64,000 nucleotides of DNA from Bacteroidales bacterium (GTDB lineage Bacteria; Bacteroidota; Bacteroidia; Bacteroidales; UBA932). Numbering within the stretch: the stretch's first letter is position 1; each line of letters begins with the position of its first letter. Made by a program: the position numbers and the translations under genes. Shown in pieces: positions 52,528 to 60,446 of this stretch. Below the pieces are notes generated by a model, which was not told the DNA's origin, did no database searches, and saw nothing but the letters and a program-made list of their open reading frames with translations. Location: NCBI GenBank assembly GCA_017550655.1, contig JAFZOK010000017.1:124001-188000 (forward strand). The letters run 5' to 3'.

Positions 52528-53609
52528 ATAGCATTAGACAAATTGAAGTGAAATACGACAGCCGGCAGGTTGGGCATCTTGCTATGACAAAAGACGGATT
52601 GTGCGCATTCGAGTATTCCGCAGAATGGCTAAGTTCCGGTTTTTCCATATCACCGTTTGAATTGCCATTGCAAAGCGGTGTCTTTATAGCCAAACCACGC
52701 CCGTTTGAAGGAGGTTTCGGTGTTTTCGACGATTGTCTACCCGATGGATGGGGCTTACTCATTTTAGACAGATACTTGCAGAAAAAAGGAGTTAATCCTC
52801 TGTCTCTAACACTATTGGACCGCCTAGCGCTTGTAGGGACAACAGGACGCGGAGCCTTGGAATTCCGTCCAGATAACAGTGTCATAAGCCGTCAAGATTG
52901 TGCCGACTTTGATAAGCTGGCCCATGAGGCAGAACTGATACTTGATAGCGAAGATTATACGGGAAAAGGCATTGAGGAATTTCAAGACAGGGGTGGTTCA
53001 CCCGGAGGAGCAAGGCCAAAAATCTTCGTTCGCTATGATGGACAGGAATGGCTGGTAAAATTCCGCGCCAAAAGGGATTCTAAACACATCGGCGTTGAAG
53101 AATACCACTATTCACTTCTTGCTCAAAAGTGCGGAATTGAAATGCCTGAAACCCGGCTGTTCGAAGATAAATACTTTGGTGTGCAACGGTTTGACCGAAC
53201 GGCTAATGGCAAATTGCATGTCGTAAGCATGGCTGGTCTTATTAGTGCCGATTATCGTTTACCAAGTATAGACTACTCTCACATATTTAAAGTTTGTACA
53301 TTGCTTACTCACAATATGGCAGAAATGTGGAAGGTCTATCGTCTGATGGTATTCAACTTCCTGATAGGCAATAAAGACGATCATGCAAAGAATTTTGCCT
53401 TCATTTATCGAGATGATGATTGGCATCTTGCTCCGGCATACGATCTGCTACCCAGCAATGGCATCAACGGTTTTCGCACCACTTCAATCAACGACAATAT
53501 AGAACCGACTAAAGAAGATCTGTTTGCCGTGGCGTTTAAGGCGGGGCTGAACAAAAAAGAGGCAATTGCAGAGTTTAAGAGGATAGAAAAGATTATCAAA
53601 AACCACTAA
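52524..53609 (+). CDS. hipA: HipA-like serine/threonine kinase toxin
   Basis: 361 residues, shorter than E. coli HipA (440) but with both parts. N-terminal HipA_N-like region (SRQVGHLAMTKDG, FDDCLPDGWGLLILDRYLQK), the phosphate loop GGSPGGARPKI, kinase lobe with FLIGNKDDHAKNF (catalytic Asp/Asn/His) and HLAPAYDLLPS (Mg-binding Asp). HipA kinases phosphorylate translation components such as aminoacyl-tRNA synthetases and cause growth arrest. Paired with hipB in a toxin-antitoxin operon. Confidence 0.92.
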   Translation: MNSIRQIEVKYDSRQVGHLAMTKDGLCAFEYSAEWLSSGFSISPFELPLQSGVFIAKPRPFEGGFGVFDDCLPDGWGLLILDRYLQKKGVNPLSLTLLDRLALVGTTGRGALEFRPDNSVISRQDCADFDKLAHEAELILDSEDYTGKGIEEFQDRGGSPGGARPKIFVRYDGQEWLVKFRAKRDSKHIGVEEYHYSLLAQKCGIEMPETRLFEDKYFGVQRFDRTANGKLHVVSMAGLISADYRLPSIDYSHIFKVCTLLTHNMAEMWKVYRLMVFNFLIGNKDDHAKNFAFIYRDDDWHLAPAYDLLPSNGINGFRTTSINDNIEPTKEDLFAVAFKAGLNKKEAIAEFKRIEKIIKNH

Positions 53610-53666
53610 AAATCTCAGCATAAACCTTCTACATATCCGTAGAAAAAGGCCCTAGTAAAAATATAT

Positions 53667-53963
53667 TTGCAAAAACACCTTGCAAAACTCAATACTACAG
53701 AAGATCATCTTACAAAGAAATATGGACCAAAAGGCTCAAAAGAAAGAGAAGAATTTGATGCCAAGGCCCTAGCATGGTATTATGCTGAAATCCCTAAAGA
53801 TGCCAGAAAAGACGCAGGTCTGACTCAAAGGCAACTCGCCGATAAAGTCGGAAAAAAGAGAGAATACATTGCCCTCTTGGAAAAAGGTGAAACCGATATG
53901 CAGCTTTCCACTTTCCTGATGATTACCCAAGCCGTTGGCATGAAAGTTACTCTCAGCTACTAA
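53667..53963 (+). CDS. Orphan HigA-like helix-turn-helix protein without a clear start
   Basis: 98 codons from TTG 53667. The sequence KKYGPKGSKEREEFDAKALA, then RKDAGLTQRQLADKVGKKRE and LLEKGETDMQLSTFLMITQA matches antitoxins of the HigA/XRE type. No ATG or GTG occurs in frame upstream of residue ~80, and the TTG itself lies inside a perfect -7 box (TATATTTG, 53662-53669). No RelE/HigB toxin gene is adjacent. It is either read from an upstream transcript with a TTG start, or is a degraded antitoxin. It is a candidate regulator of the island promoters. Confidence 0.65.
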   Translation: MQKHLAKLNTTEDHLTKKYGPKGSKEREEFDAKALAWYYAEIPKDARKDAGLTQRQLADKVGKKREYIALLEKGETDMQLSTFLMITQAVGMKVTLSY

Positions 53964-53980
53964 TCGACCATTCACTTTTC

Positions 53981-54005
53981 AACTATTCAAAAAAATTGAA
54001 TAGTT
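53981..54005 (+). terminator. Perfect hairpin after the HigA-like gene
   Basis: 10-bp arms AACTATTCAA/TTGAATAGTT around an AAAAA loop, 18 nt after the stop. No T-run follows on the plus strand. Confidence 0.55.
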
Positions 54006-54062
54006 CCTCAATCCAGTCAAAAACCATCTGTGCGGTAATTAAATTTTCTTTAAATACCGTTG

Positions 54063-54099
54063 CTCTGCTTTATTATTGCAGAACATCGGGTTAAGTTTG
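54063..54099 (+). promoter_or_regulatory. Island regulon promoter 1 (PLD-like gene)
   Basis: CTCTGC-N9-GCA dyad (54063-54080; arm GCAGAA on the right), 11 nt, then TAAGTTTG (54092-54099), 32 nt before ATG 54132. One of six 37-nt sites with identical spacing. Confidence 0.75.
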
Positions 54100-54131
54100 C
54101 GTGAAACAACAAGATCATTTAACTTGGCAGT

Positions 54132-54632
54132 ATGATACAGTACATTGCAAACGGAGAACATTTCAAAGAGGTGATTGAACGCATCCCCAAGGTCAAGAAG
54201 CAGCTCTGGATTGGAACTGCAGACATCAAGGATCTATATGTGGAAGACAAGCCCCTGCTTGGCGTTTTGGCAAACCTCATTTCCAGAGGCAAGGAAGTCC
54301 GCCTCATCCATGCCAAAGAACCAGGCCAAAACTTCCGGGAAGACTTTGACAAGTACCCTCTTCTTGCAACCGGTCTTGAGCGTGTCCTGTGCCCAAGAGT
54401 ACATTTCAAGATCATCATCTTTGACCTCAGCCTGGCATACATTGGTTCCGCCAACCTAACCGGCGCCGGCCTTGGCATGAAAAGCCCCAATAACCGCAAC
54501 TTTGAGGCTGGTATCCTCAGCGATGACCCTTCTCTCGTAGAATCTGCCATCGAGCAGTTTGACTCCGTCTGGCGCGGATCCCACTGCAAAACCTGCGGCC
54601 GCAAACGTTACTGCCCGGATCCGATCATCTAA
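54132..54632 (+). CDS. Phospholipase D-fold (single HKD) nuclease-like protein
   Basis: 166 residues, one HKD motif: VHFKIIIFDLSLAYIGSANL (His-x-Lys-x4-Asp, then Gly-Ser and Asn), so active as a dimer like BfiI- or Nuc-type nucleases. N-terminal IERIPKVKKQLWIGTADIKD is the first strand-helix unit. The C-terminus has a Cys cluster (HCKTCGRKRYCPDP), a possible zinc site. Controlled by regulon promoter 1. Two partial copies of its last ~160 nt occur at 55290 and 58049. A defence or DNA-processing role is inferred from context. Confidence 0.85.
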   Translation: MIQYIANGEHFKEVIERIPKVKKQLWIGTADIKDLYVEDKPLLGVLANLISRGKEVRLIHAKEPGQNFREDFDKYPLLATGLERVLCPRVHFKIIIFDLSLAYIGSANLTGAGLGMKSPNNRNFEAGILSDDPSLVESAIEQFDSVWRGSHCKTCGRKRYCPDPII

Positions 54633-54639
54633 CCAACCT

Positions 54640-54654
54640 GTTCCATTTTGGAAC
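54640..54654 (+). terminator. Short hairpin after the PLD-like gene
   Basis: GTTCCA/TGGAAC around TTT, 8 nt after the stop; no strong T-run. Confidence 0.4.
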
Positions 54655-54667
54655 TAGATCTTTCCTT

Positions 54668-54704
54668 CTTTGCCTATTTTTGGCAGTGTTGGTGTTTTCC
54701 TTTG
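54668..54704 (+). promoter_or_regulatory. Island regulon promoter 2 (DWK-repeat gene)
   Basis: CTTTGC-N9-GCA (54668-54685), 11 nt, TTCCTTTG (54697-54704), 30 nt before ATG 54735. The left arm has one change from TCTGC and the -7 one change from TAnnTTTG; spacing is exact. Confidence 0.7.
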
Positions 54705-54734
54705 CCATTAGAAAACCAATAATACTGCTAAAAT

Positions 54735-55253
54735 ATGGAAAATAACAAACTGAACGACAGCATGATCGCTATCATGATTGAGGAAGAGGCCTGGAAAGAA
54801 TTTTCAAGTAATTACCCTTGGACCGAAGAACAACTCAGCAAGTATAGCAACAAACTTGACTGGAAAGAAATTTCTTGCAATTCAAACATTAAATGGACCG
54901 TATCCATACTTGAAAAGTTCCGGCGTTACATAGACTGGTCTCAATTCAGCAAATGCGCTGATGAAGAGATCTTGATTCCGGAAATTGTTGAAAAATTCGA
55001 GAACGAGTGGGACTGGAAAGAGCTTTCCGACAACCCCAACCTCACTCTTGAACTTGTTACCAAATATGCTGACAGACTGGATTGGAAGCAACTCATCTCT
55101 TCCTGCTATTGCCACCAAGAACTGTTCACACTGGATTTCTTTAAAACTTTTATCGATTATATCCCGGCAAATGAATTCAAGGATTCCGGTCTCTGGCGTG
55201 CCTTAGTGGAGATGAAGGAAAAAGAGTTGAAAAAGCAGATTATTCTGTCATAG
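54735..55253 (+). CDS. DWK-repeat protein of unknown function
   Basis: 172 residues made of four to five imperfect repeats of ~25 residues, each starting with a DW(K/S)xxS-type motif: LDWKEISCN, IDWSQFSK, WDWKELSDNPN, LDWKQLISS, separated by amphipathic helices (LELVTKYADR). This suggests a helical solenoid for protein binding. No signal peptide, no catalytic motif. Expressed from regulon promoter 2. Lies directly downstream of the intact PLD-like gene. Confidence 0.75.
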   Translation: MENNKLNDSMIAIMIEEEAWKEFSSNYPWTEEQLSKYSNKLDWKEISCNSNIKWTVSILEKFRRYIDWSQFSKCADEEILIPEIVEKFENEWDWKELSDNPNLTLELVTKYADRLDWKQLISSCYCHQELFTLDFFKTFIDYIPANEFKDSGLWRALVEMKEKELKKQIILS

Positions 55254-55289
55254 TTTATAATGATAATGACAGAGTCCTATCTTATTCTA

Positions 55290-55442
55290 ATGAAAACAAA
55301 GACCGCGACTTTGAGGACGATATCTTCAGCAATAACCCTTCTCTTGTAGATTCTGCCATTGAGCAGTTCGACTCCGTCTGGCGCGGCTCACACTGAAAAC
55401 AAAACCTGCGGCCGCAAACGCTACTGCCCGGATCCGATAATA
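55290..55442 (+). pseudogene. Remnant B of the PLD-like gene 3' end
   Basis: About 153 nt homologous to the last 155 nt of the PLD-like gene (54478-54632), beginning at the same ATGAAAA. It decodes partly as NPSLVDSAIEQFDSVWRGSH, then a TGA and a 5-nt insertion break the frame before the conserved CGRK region. No start or upstream part of the gene is present. It separates the DWK-repeat gene from the DUF262 gene. Confidence 0.85.
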
Positions 55443-55582
55443 TATTCATATCATTACTGTCCACCAAAAACTATGGACAGCATATTTCACATTTGATATT
55501 TATCCCACCCTATCTAAAATCAACATTTTTTTATATTTTTAAATTAAATTAAAAAACATATTCCTTTATTAATAATCGTATA
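55443..55582. other. AT-rich gap upstream of the DUF262 gene
   Basis: Contains a 7-bp dyad CTGTCCA/TGGACAG (55457-55463/55474-55480) and a long A/T-rich stretch to the start codon. No regulon operator and no good TAnnTTTG box. This gene seems to be expressed independently of the island regulon. Confidence 0.4.
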
Positions 55583-58063
55583 ATGAGTAATAACATTAAG
55601 CCTTCCTACACTTTAAAAGAAATCTCAGAATGGGGAAATAACGATTCCTTTGTTTACATTCCATCACTTCAAAGGGGATTGGTTTGGAAGCCTCTACAAA
55701 TTGAGCTTATTTGGGACTCAATTTTAAGGGGGTTCCCAATAGGTGCATTTACTCTTGCTTTTGCAAAAGGCACAGAAGATAGAGCTATGTTGCTAGATGG
55801 GCAACAAAGGTGGCATGCTATAAAATCCGCCTTAACAGACCCTCTTTCGAACAATTTTAATGATTCATATATGTTATTATGGATTGACCTAGGATATAAC
55901 TTCTCAGGCATCAACTCGAAATCATCAAGAAAGTTTAATATCCGTTTAACCACACGCGCTCATCCCTGGGGTTTCAGAGAAAATGATTGCCAAGTTCTTA
56001 ATACAGACGAAAAAAGAAAAGCAATAAAATTAATATTAAACAAAGAATCTATAGATGAAAATGACGAAGTCTCTCTTTCTCAATCATTTCCGATTAAGGC
56101 AGACTACCCCATTCCTCTATTCTATTTTGTCGAATACCTATTAAGAAAGGATGTTTCCATCCTCAAGTCTAGGATTGATGATTATGCAAATATCTTAAAT
56201 ATTCCATTTTTACAAAAGAAATACAAAAATGAAGATATAAGCAATTTACTCACATTCTATACAAATGACCTATTAACAAACGTTAATGATTATTGTGTTC
56301 CTGTTATTAAGTATTATTCCGAAACAAAAAATGATTTAACAGATATAGAAATTCTTTTTGAACGAATTGGCTCAAAGGGAACTCCAATCACAAAAGAGGA
56401 TTTGATGTATTCTTCAATAAAGGCATATTGGCCAGAAAACATAAAGAATACAATAGACTCTCTTGCTAAGAGCATTATGCCTCCTGTTTCATTAATGCTG
56501 CTATCTTTTAGGCTGGCAATTACTAATAAGAATGGTTTAGCCAAGCAACCTGACATAAATCAAATACGCGAAATTGGAAGGGAGGGCGAAGGCAATGATG
56601 TATATGACAGTATTTGTAGTCTTTTTTCTTCAAAAGACTCACCTGCGCCAATTGAAAGCATTATTAATATAGTAAAAGAGTGGATAGGGAATGACACTCC
56701 ACCTTACCTTTTAGTTAGCATCGCAAGAAAGTCTCCAGATATTTTTTTATTTCTTATGTGTTTAGCCCAAACGGTCGTTTGCGCACATAAAGAAATTGAA
56801 CCTGAAACCATTAGAGCCATTGCATTTTATTTTCACTGGTTTGTAGATGACAAGGAAAAATGGATAAATCAATTATACCAAAGAATCACAAATTCAAGTA
56901 TCAATCTTTCTGAAGGAGCAAAAGAAATTATTTTACAGGCAATCAGTGAATCAAAGGCGAAACCCCTTATTAAGAAGACTGTTTTTGACGAAATAGAAAT
57001 TTCTGGCAATAGTAACTGGAGACTTAGTAATTATAGTGAGGAAGATTGGTGGCCTCTGTGGGAATGCTTTTGGAATAATAAAGAAATTCTTCTTTACACA
57101 CAGCGTAATTATATGGTTAACCATTTCAAATCTTATAATCCCGCATTGCCTGACATGTGGCAAGATTCAAGTTGTCCTTGGGATTATGACCATATAGTTC
57201 CCAAAAAATGGTTTCATAATAATTATGAAAGATATAAGAAATATTCTGAATACTGCGAACAATGGAAAGACTGTATTGGAAATTTAGCCGCTATTCCATT
57301 CCAAATAAATCGTTCATTACGAGACAAATTAGATTGGAGCTATTACTATAACAATAAGGAAGATTTATTGATATGTACAGAAGATTATAACAAGCTAAAG
57401 AAAACAATACAGTCCGAAGAAAAAGAAGCGTTATTATTGTCAACAATTACCTGGGATAGAGCAAAGAGGATATATGAAGAATTATATGATTTTCTTAGGG
57501 ATCTAGATTTAAGCGAACTATCTCTTGATGCCTTAAATATTATCCCTCAAAACAACCGTCGTATTAATGACATTATTAAACGAAAAGATATTTTTAAACA
57601 ACTAATGGAAAAAAACTCAACCAAACAGTGCTCTACATATTTCCTCCATAATCGAAAGAACTTAGAAAAAGCGACTTCTTCTTGTTTTGATAAGGCAATA
57701 GAATGGGCACAAGAATGGATGTCTTGTGGATATAGTGTAAATAATTGCTTTATAGCTGTAACTAATTGTCTGTCCAATTCTTATGAATATGAAATCGGTC
57801 TGAGGAAAATGCCAGATAATAAAGATTTGATTAAACTTGATATTAAACAAGAATATCTTGATAGTTTTAACCAGAATAATAATTATCGTTTTATCATAGA
57901 AACGAACAATAACTGGTGGAATTTATGGATGACAATTACTCCTAAAGGAACAGAAGTTGTTGAAAAACTATCAATTATATTAAATGACCTATATGATTTC
58001 TTTAATGAAGGAATACATAGTGGAAACATATTACCAACCATACCTGTTCCGGCCTTAGTATGA
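55583..58063 (+). CDS. DUF262/HNH restriction-like protein (GmrSD/SspE/BrxU type)
   Basis: 826 residues. The N-terminal DUF262 domain has IPSLQRGLVWKPLQIELIWD and the nucleotide-binding DGQQR (residues 72-76). The region near residue 530 carries a His-Me (HNH, DUF1524-like) motif, PWDYDHIVPKKWF, then CIGNLAAIP and NRSLRDKLDWS. Such proteins cleave modified or phage DNA using NTP (type IV restriction, GmrSD family). The gene is markedly AT-rich (about one third GC against roughly half for neighbours), a sign of transfer. Its last codons (VPALV-stop) are made of PLD-remnant DNA. Confidence 0.87.
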   Translation: MSNNIKPSYTLKEISEWGNNDSFVYIPSLQRGLVWKPLQIELIWDSILRGFPIGAFTLAFAKGTEDRAMLLDGQQRWHAIKSALTDPLSNNFNDSYMLLWIDLGYNFSGINSKSSRKFNIRLTTRAHPWGFRENDCQVLNTDEKRKAIKLILNKESIDENDEVSLSQSFPIKADYPIPLFYFVEYLLRKDVSILKSRIDDYANILNIPFLQKKYKNEDISNLLTFYTNDLLTNVNDYCVPVIKYYSETKNDLTDIEILFERIGSKGTPITKEDLMYSSIKAYWPENIKNTIDSLAKSIMPPVSLMLLSFRLAITNKNGLAKQPDINQIREIGREGEGNDVYDSICSLFSSKDSPAPIESIINIVKEWIGNDTPPYLLVSIARKSPDIFLFLMCLAQTVVCAHKEIEPETIRAIAFYFHWFVDDKEKWINQLYQRITNSSINLSEGAKEIILQAISESKAKPLIKKTVFDEIEISGNSNWRLSNYSEEDWWPLWECFWNNKEILLYTQRNYMVNHFKSYNPALPDMWQDSSCPWDYDHIVPKKWFHNNYERYKKYSEYCEQWKDCIGNLAAIPFQINRSLRDKLDWSYYYNNKEDLLICTEDYNKLKKTIQSEEKEALLLSTITWDRAKRIYEELYDFLRDLDLSELSLDALNIIPQNNRRINDIIKRKDIFKQLMEKNSTKQCSTYFLHNRKNLEKATSSCFDKAIEWAQEWMSCGYSVNNCFIAVTNCLSNSYEYEIGLRKMPDNKDLIKLDIKQEYLDSFNQNNNYRFIIETNNNWWNLWMTITPKGTEVVEKLSIILNDLYDFFNEGIHSGNILPTIPVPALV

Positions 58064-58215
58064 AAGGCCATAATAAACACAACTTTGAGGCTGGCATCTT
58101 CACCGATGAGCCATCTCTCCTAGAATCTGCCATTGAGCAGTTTGACTCCGTCTGGCGCGGCTCCTACTTCAAATCCTGCGGCCGCAAACAATACTGCCCG
58201 GATCCAATCATCTAA
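58049..58215 (+). pseudogene. Remnant C of the PLD-like gene 3' end
   Basis: 167 nt, aligning without gaps to 54466-54632 (from CCGGCCTT to the TAA). It decodes as MKGHNKHNFEAGIFTDEPSL, then ESAIEQFDSVWRGSYFKSCG and a complete C-terminus, but has no start or upstream half. The first 15 nt supply the end and stop codon of the DUF262 gene in another frame. The next gene starts 13 nt after it. Confidence 0.88.
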
Positions 58216-58227
58216 AATTATAAAACC

Positions 58228-58674
58228 ATGGCAAAAAAACAACTTGAAAAACTAATGACAGGTTTAGCTGGCGAGTATTTGGTTGCTGGCTATATGAACC
58301 TAAAGGGCTGGATTGCAAGCCTTACTCTCAAGAACTTTCCATGTGTGGACATATTCGGACAGAATAACGGAAAGAATATATCCATACAAGTCAAAACAAG
58401 TCGGGAGACAAGTTTTAACATAGGCCTTAATCATAATAATCGCTCGGAGATTTATAAGCGAGTTAAGGGGCCCTTTGTATTTGTTTATATCGATAAAAAT
58501 GATAATATCTCCTTTTACATACTATCTCGCAATGATTATATCAATCTGGTAATCAGGACGGATGATATCTATTTCAACAAAAAAAAGAATAAAGAAAAAG
58601 ACTCTTACCCTATAGCTATTACTCTAAAAGACCTTATATCATACAAAGACCAATGGGATAATCTTTGGATTTAA
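58228..58674 (+). CDS. PD-(D/E)XK-like nuclease-fold protein
   Basis: 148 residues. Pattern of a restriction-endonuclease-like fold: Glu16 (GLAGEYLVAGYMN), Asp41 (PCVDIFGQ) and Q54-V-K56 (ISIQVKTS), the E...D...QxK arrangement. No DNA-binding extension is evident; the C-terminus is Lys-rich and ends YKDQWDNLWI. Probably moved together with the PLD remnant just upstream. May have a defence role next to the DUF262 protein; not proven. Not preceded by a regulon promoter. Confidence 0.7.
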   Translation: MAKKQLEKLMTGLAGEYLVAGYMNLKGWIASLTLKNFPCVDIFGQNNGKNISIQVKTSRETSFNIGLNHNNRSEIYKRVKGPFVFVYIDKNDNISFYILSRNDYINLVIRTDDIYFNKKKNKEKDSYPIAITLKDLISYKDQWDNLWI

Positions 58675-58730
58675 AACCATCCGATACAGCCTAATTACTA
58701 TTGGCCTTGAATTGTCTAAGTTGCTCCTAA

Positions 58731-58767
58731 CTCTGCCAAAATATTGCAGAGTCATAGCCTTTATTTG
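58731..58767 (+). promoter_or_regulatory. Island regulon promoter 3
   Basis: CTCTGC-N9-GCAGAG, the best dyad of the set (58731-58751 including right arm), 11 nt after GCA, then TTTATTTG (58760-58767), 32 nt before ATG 58800. Confidence 0.75.
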
Positions 58768-58799
58768 TGGTTGAGAGATAAACTACAAAAACTTTGGCT

Positions 58800-59495
58800 A
58801 TGGATTATTTAACGCTAAACAAACTGGAAAAGGATATCCTCAATCTGTATGAGGATGGGAAGCCTTTTTACAATCAGATGGAATACAGGAGGGAAGGGCT
58901 TGGAGCTCTTCTGGCAAGGAGAAAGGAGTTGCTTGATTCCGAAATGCTTAGGAATATCAGGAAGAATGACTATTGCGGTTTTCTGTCAAGTGTCAAATCG
59001 TTCAATGAAGATCTTAAGGGATTTATTGAAGATGCTTCACATAATGCTTGGGAAGCTCTTATATTTGTCGCAGGACATGAACTGAAAGGACAGTATGAAG
59101 ATACGATACTGACTTTAAAGTGTTTTCTGGATGAGAGTCCCGAAGGATTGTCTAAAAAGAACAATTACGGAGAAAACATCTGGGATATTCTCAACAATTC
59201 GGAATATCATCCTCAATATCAGGATGGCTTCTATCAAGATGATTTCCTTATTGGCCTGTACGGAGAAGCGGCGTCTGAAGAAGAGTCATCTGCGTATAAA
59301 GCGGAACTGGAAAGTAAAAAGAATCAGAAGCCGGAAAAAGCCTTGACCAAAGAGTTGTTCAACCTCATTCCTGAACTAATTGACCCTATCCGTTTTCTCC
59401 TGGACAACACCTATTTTGCCCTGCAGGATTTCTTGTTCTGCAAAAAGTTCCGGGTGGAAATGGATGTACAAAACTGGGTGGAATTTTCATCATAA
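58800..59495 (+). CDS. Island protein of unknown function, 231 residues
   Basis: From ATG 58800 (MDYLTLNKLEKDILNLYEDG). Mostly helical and acidic, no signal peptide, no membrane segment, no known motif. A charged stretch at ~160-185 (SEEESSAYKAELESKK) separates two halves. It is a single-gene unit between regulon promoters 3 and 4, so expressed with the ATPase operon that follows. Confidence 0.7.
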   Translation: MDYLTLNKLEKDILNLYEDGKPFYNQMEYRREGLGALLARRKELLDSEMLRNIRKNDYCGFLSSVKSFNEDLKGFIEDASHNAWEALIFVAGHELKGQYEDTILTLKCFLDESPEGLSKKNNYGENIWDILNNSEYHPQYQDGFYQDDFLIGLYGEAASEEESSAYKAELESKKNQKPEKALTKELFNLIPELIDPIRFLLDNTYFALQDFLFCKKFRVEMDVQNWVEFSS

Positions 59496-59531
59496 TCTGC
59501 CTGTCTTTTGCATAGTCGGCATATAGTTTTG
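59495..59531 (+). promoter_or_regulatory. Island regulon promoter 4 (RecA-fold ATPase operon)
   Basis: ATCTGC-N9-GCA (59495-59512), 11 nt, TAGTTTTG (59524-59531), 34 nt before ATG 59566. The operator overlaps the end of the previous stop codon region. Confidence 0.75.
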
Positions 59532-59565
59532 CCTTAGAGAATAGATGTGAGGCAAGGGAATCTTT

Positions 59566-60420
59566 ATGGAATCCAATAACGGCAAAATTGTAAGGATGAG
59601 GGATGTAAAGTTCAATCCCTCGCTGTTTCAGAACTATATGACAGGGTCTGTGCTGGACGAGCTTCTCTGTACCCTGAACGGGCTTCCAAAAGGAGTTAAC
59701 TATATGGTTATAGGAGATCCTGGAGTGGGAAAGACAACCGTTATTCTGGATATGCTGTCCAATTTGAAAAGGGAACAGCCAGAAATGAAATGCCTGTTTG
59801 TCAGTGCGGAGATGAATGAGATAGATCTTGCCATTTATGTTCAGCGATATCCCAAGTTTCAGGACATTGATATACTGTTTGTTGAACCGGATTACCAGAA
59901 CGGGGAGGCTAACACCCTGGAAACGCTGGATTCCATACTAGTGGACGGATGGGATGTGGTTGCAATAGACTCCTTTATCGAATTGCAGGGAATTATCAAG
60001 GAAGAAAGGAACATCACAAACAAGAAAACGGAAAGCCTTCTCCTGCAGATGATCAAGCAGCAGAACAAAGGAGACAACCTGTGCGGAAAGAATACCACAT
60101 TTCTCACGATCCAGCAAGTTACAAAAACCGGAAACTTTGTGGGATCCAACAGGTTAAAGCACTCCATCACCGCAATGATGGAATTAAGGCTGGAGAACCC
60201 GAAGAACATTTACTCAAACAGGTACATAGTCTTTTCCAAGCATCGCAGAGGAGATGTGGGAGTACGCCTATACTATGATTTAAGCACTACGGGAGACGTA
60301 TTCTACGACCAGAACCGGTTCAATCAGGACAAACAGATAAGGAAGCTGCAGAGCGAGGCGTCCAGAAGCATGCGGGACTATGCAGACAAGTTTGACCTTC
60401 TTTTTGACACTGAAACTTAA
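59566..60420 (+). CDS. RecA/RadA-fold ATPase
   Basis: 284 residues. Walker A GDPGVGKTT at 50-58, a switch glutamate region CLFVSAEMNE, Walker B VVAIDSFIEL (~125), and a later loop TTFLTIQQVTKTGNFVGSNR, which matches the KaiC/RadA/DnaB-helicase branch. No zinc finger and no Lon-like domain, so shorter than RadA. First gene of a two-gene unit with the DUF932-like protein 26 nt downstream. Might load or remodel nucleoprotein filaments; the partner is unknown. Confidence 0.8.
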   Translation: MESNNGKIVRMRDVKFNPSLFQNYMTGSVLDELLCTLNGLPKGVNYMVIGDPGVGKTTVILDMLSNLKREQPEMKCLFVSAEMNEIDLAIYVQRYPKFQDIDILFVEPDYQNGEANTLETLDSILVDGWDVVAIDSFIELQGIIKEERNITNKKTESLLLQMIKQQNKGDNLCGKNTTFLTIQQVTKTGNFVGSNRLKHSITAMMELRLENPKNIYSNRYIVFSKHRRGDVGVRLYYDLSTTGDVFYDQNRFNQDKQIRKLQSEASRSMRDYADKFDLLFDTET

Positions 60421-60446
60421 CACAATAACCTAGTATCTCAACGATT

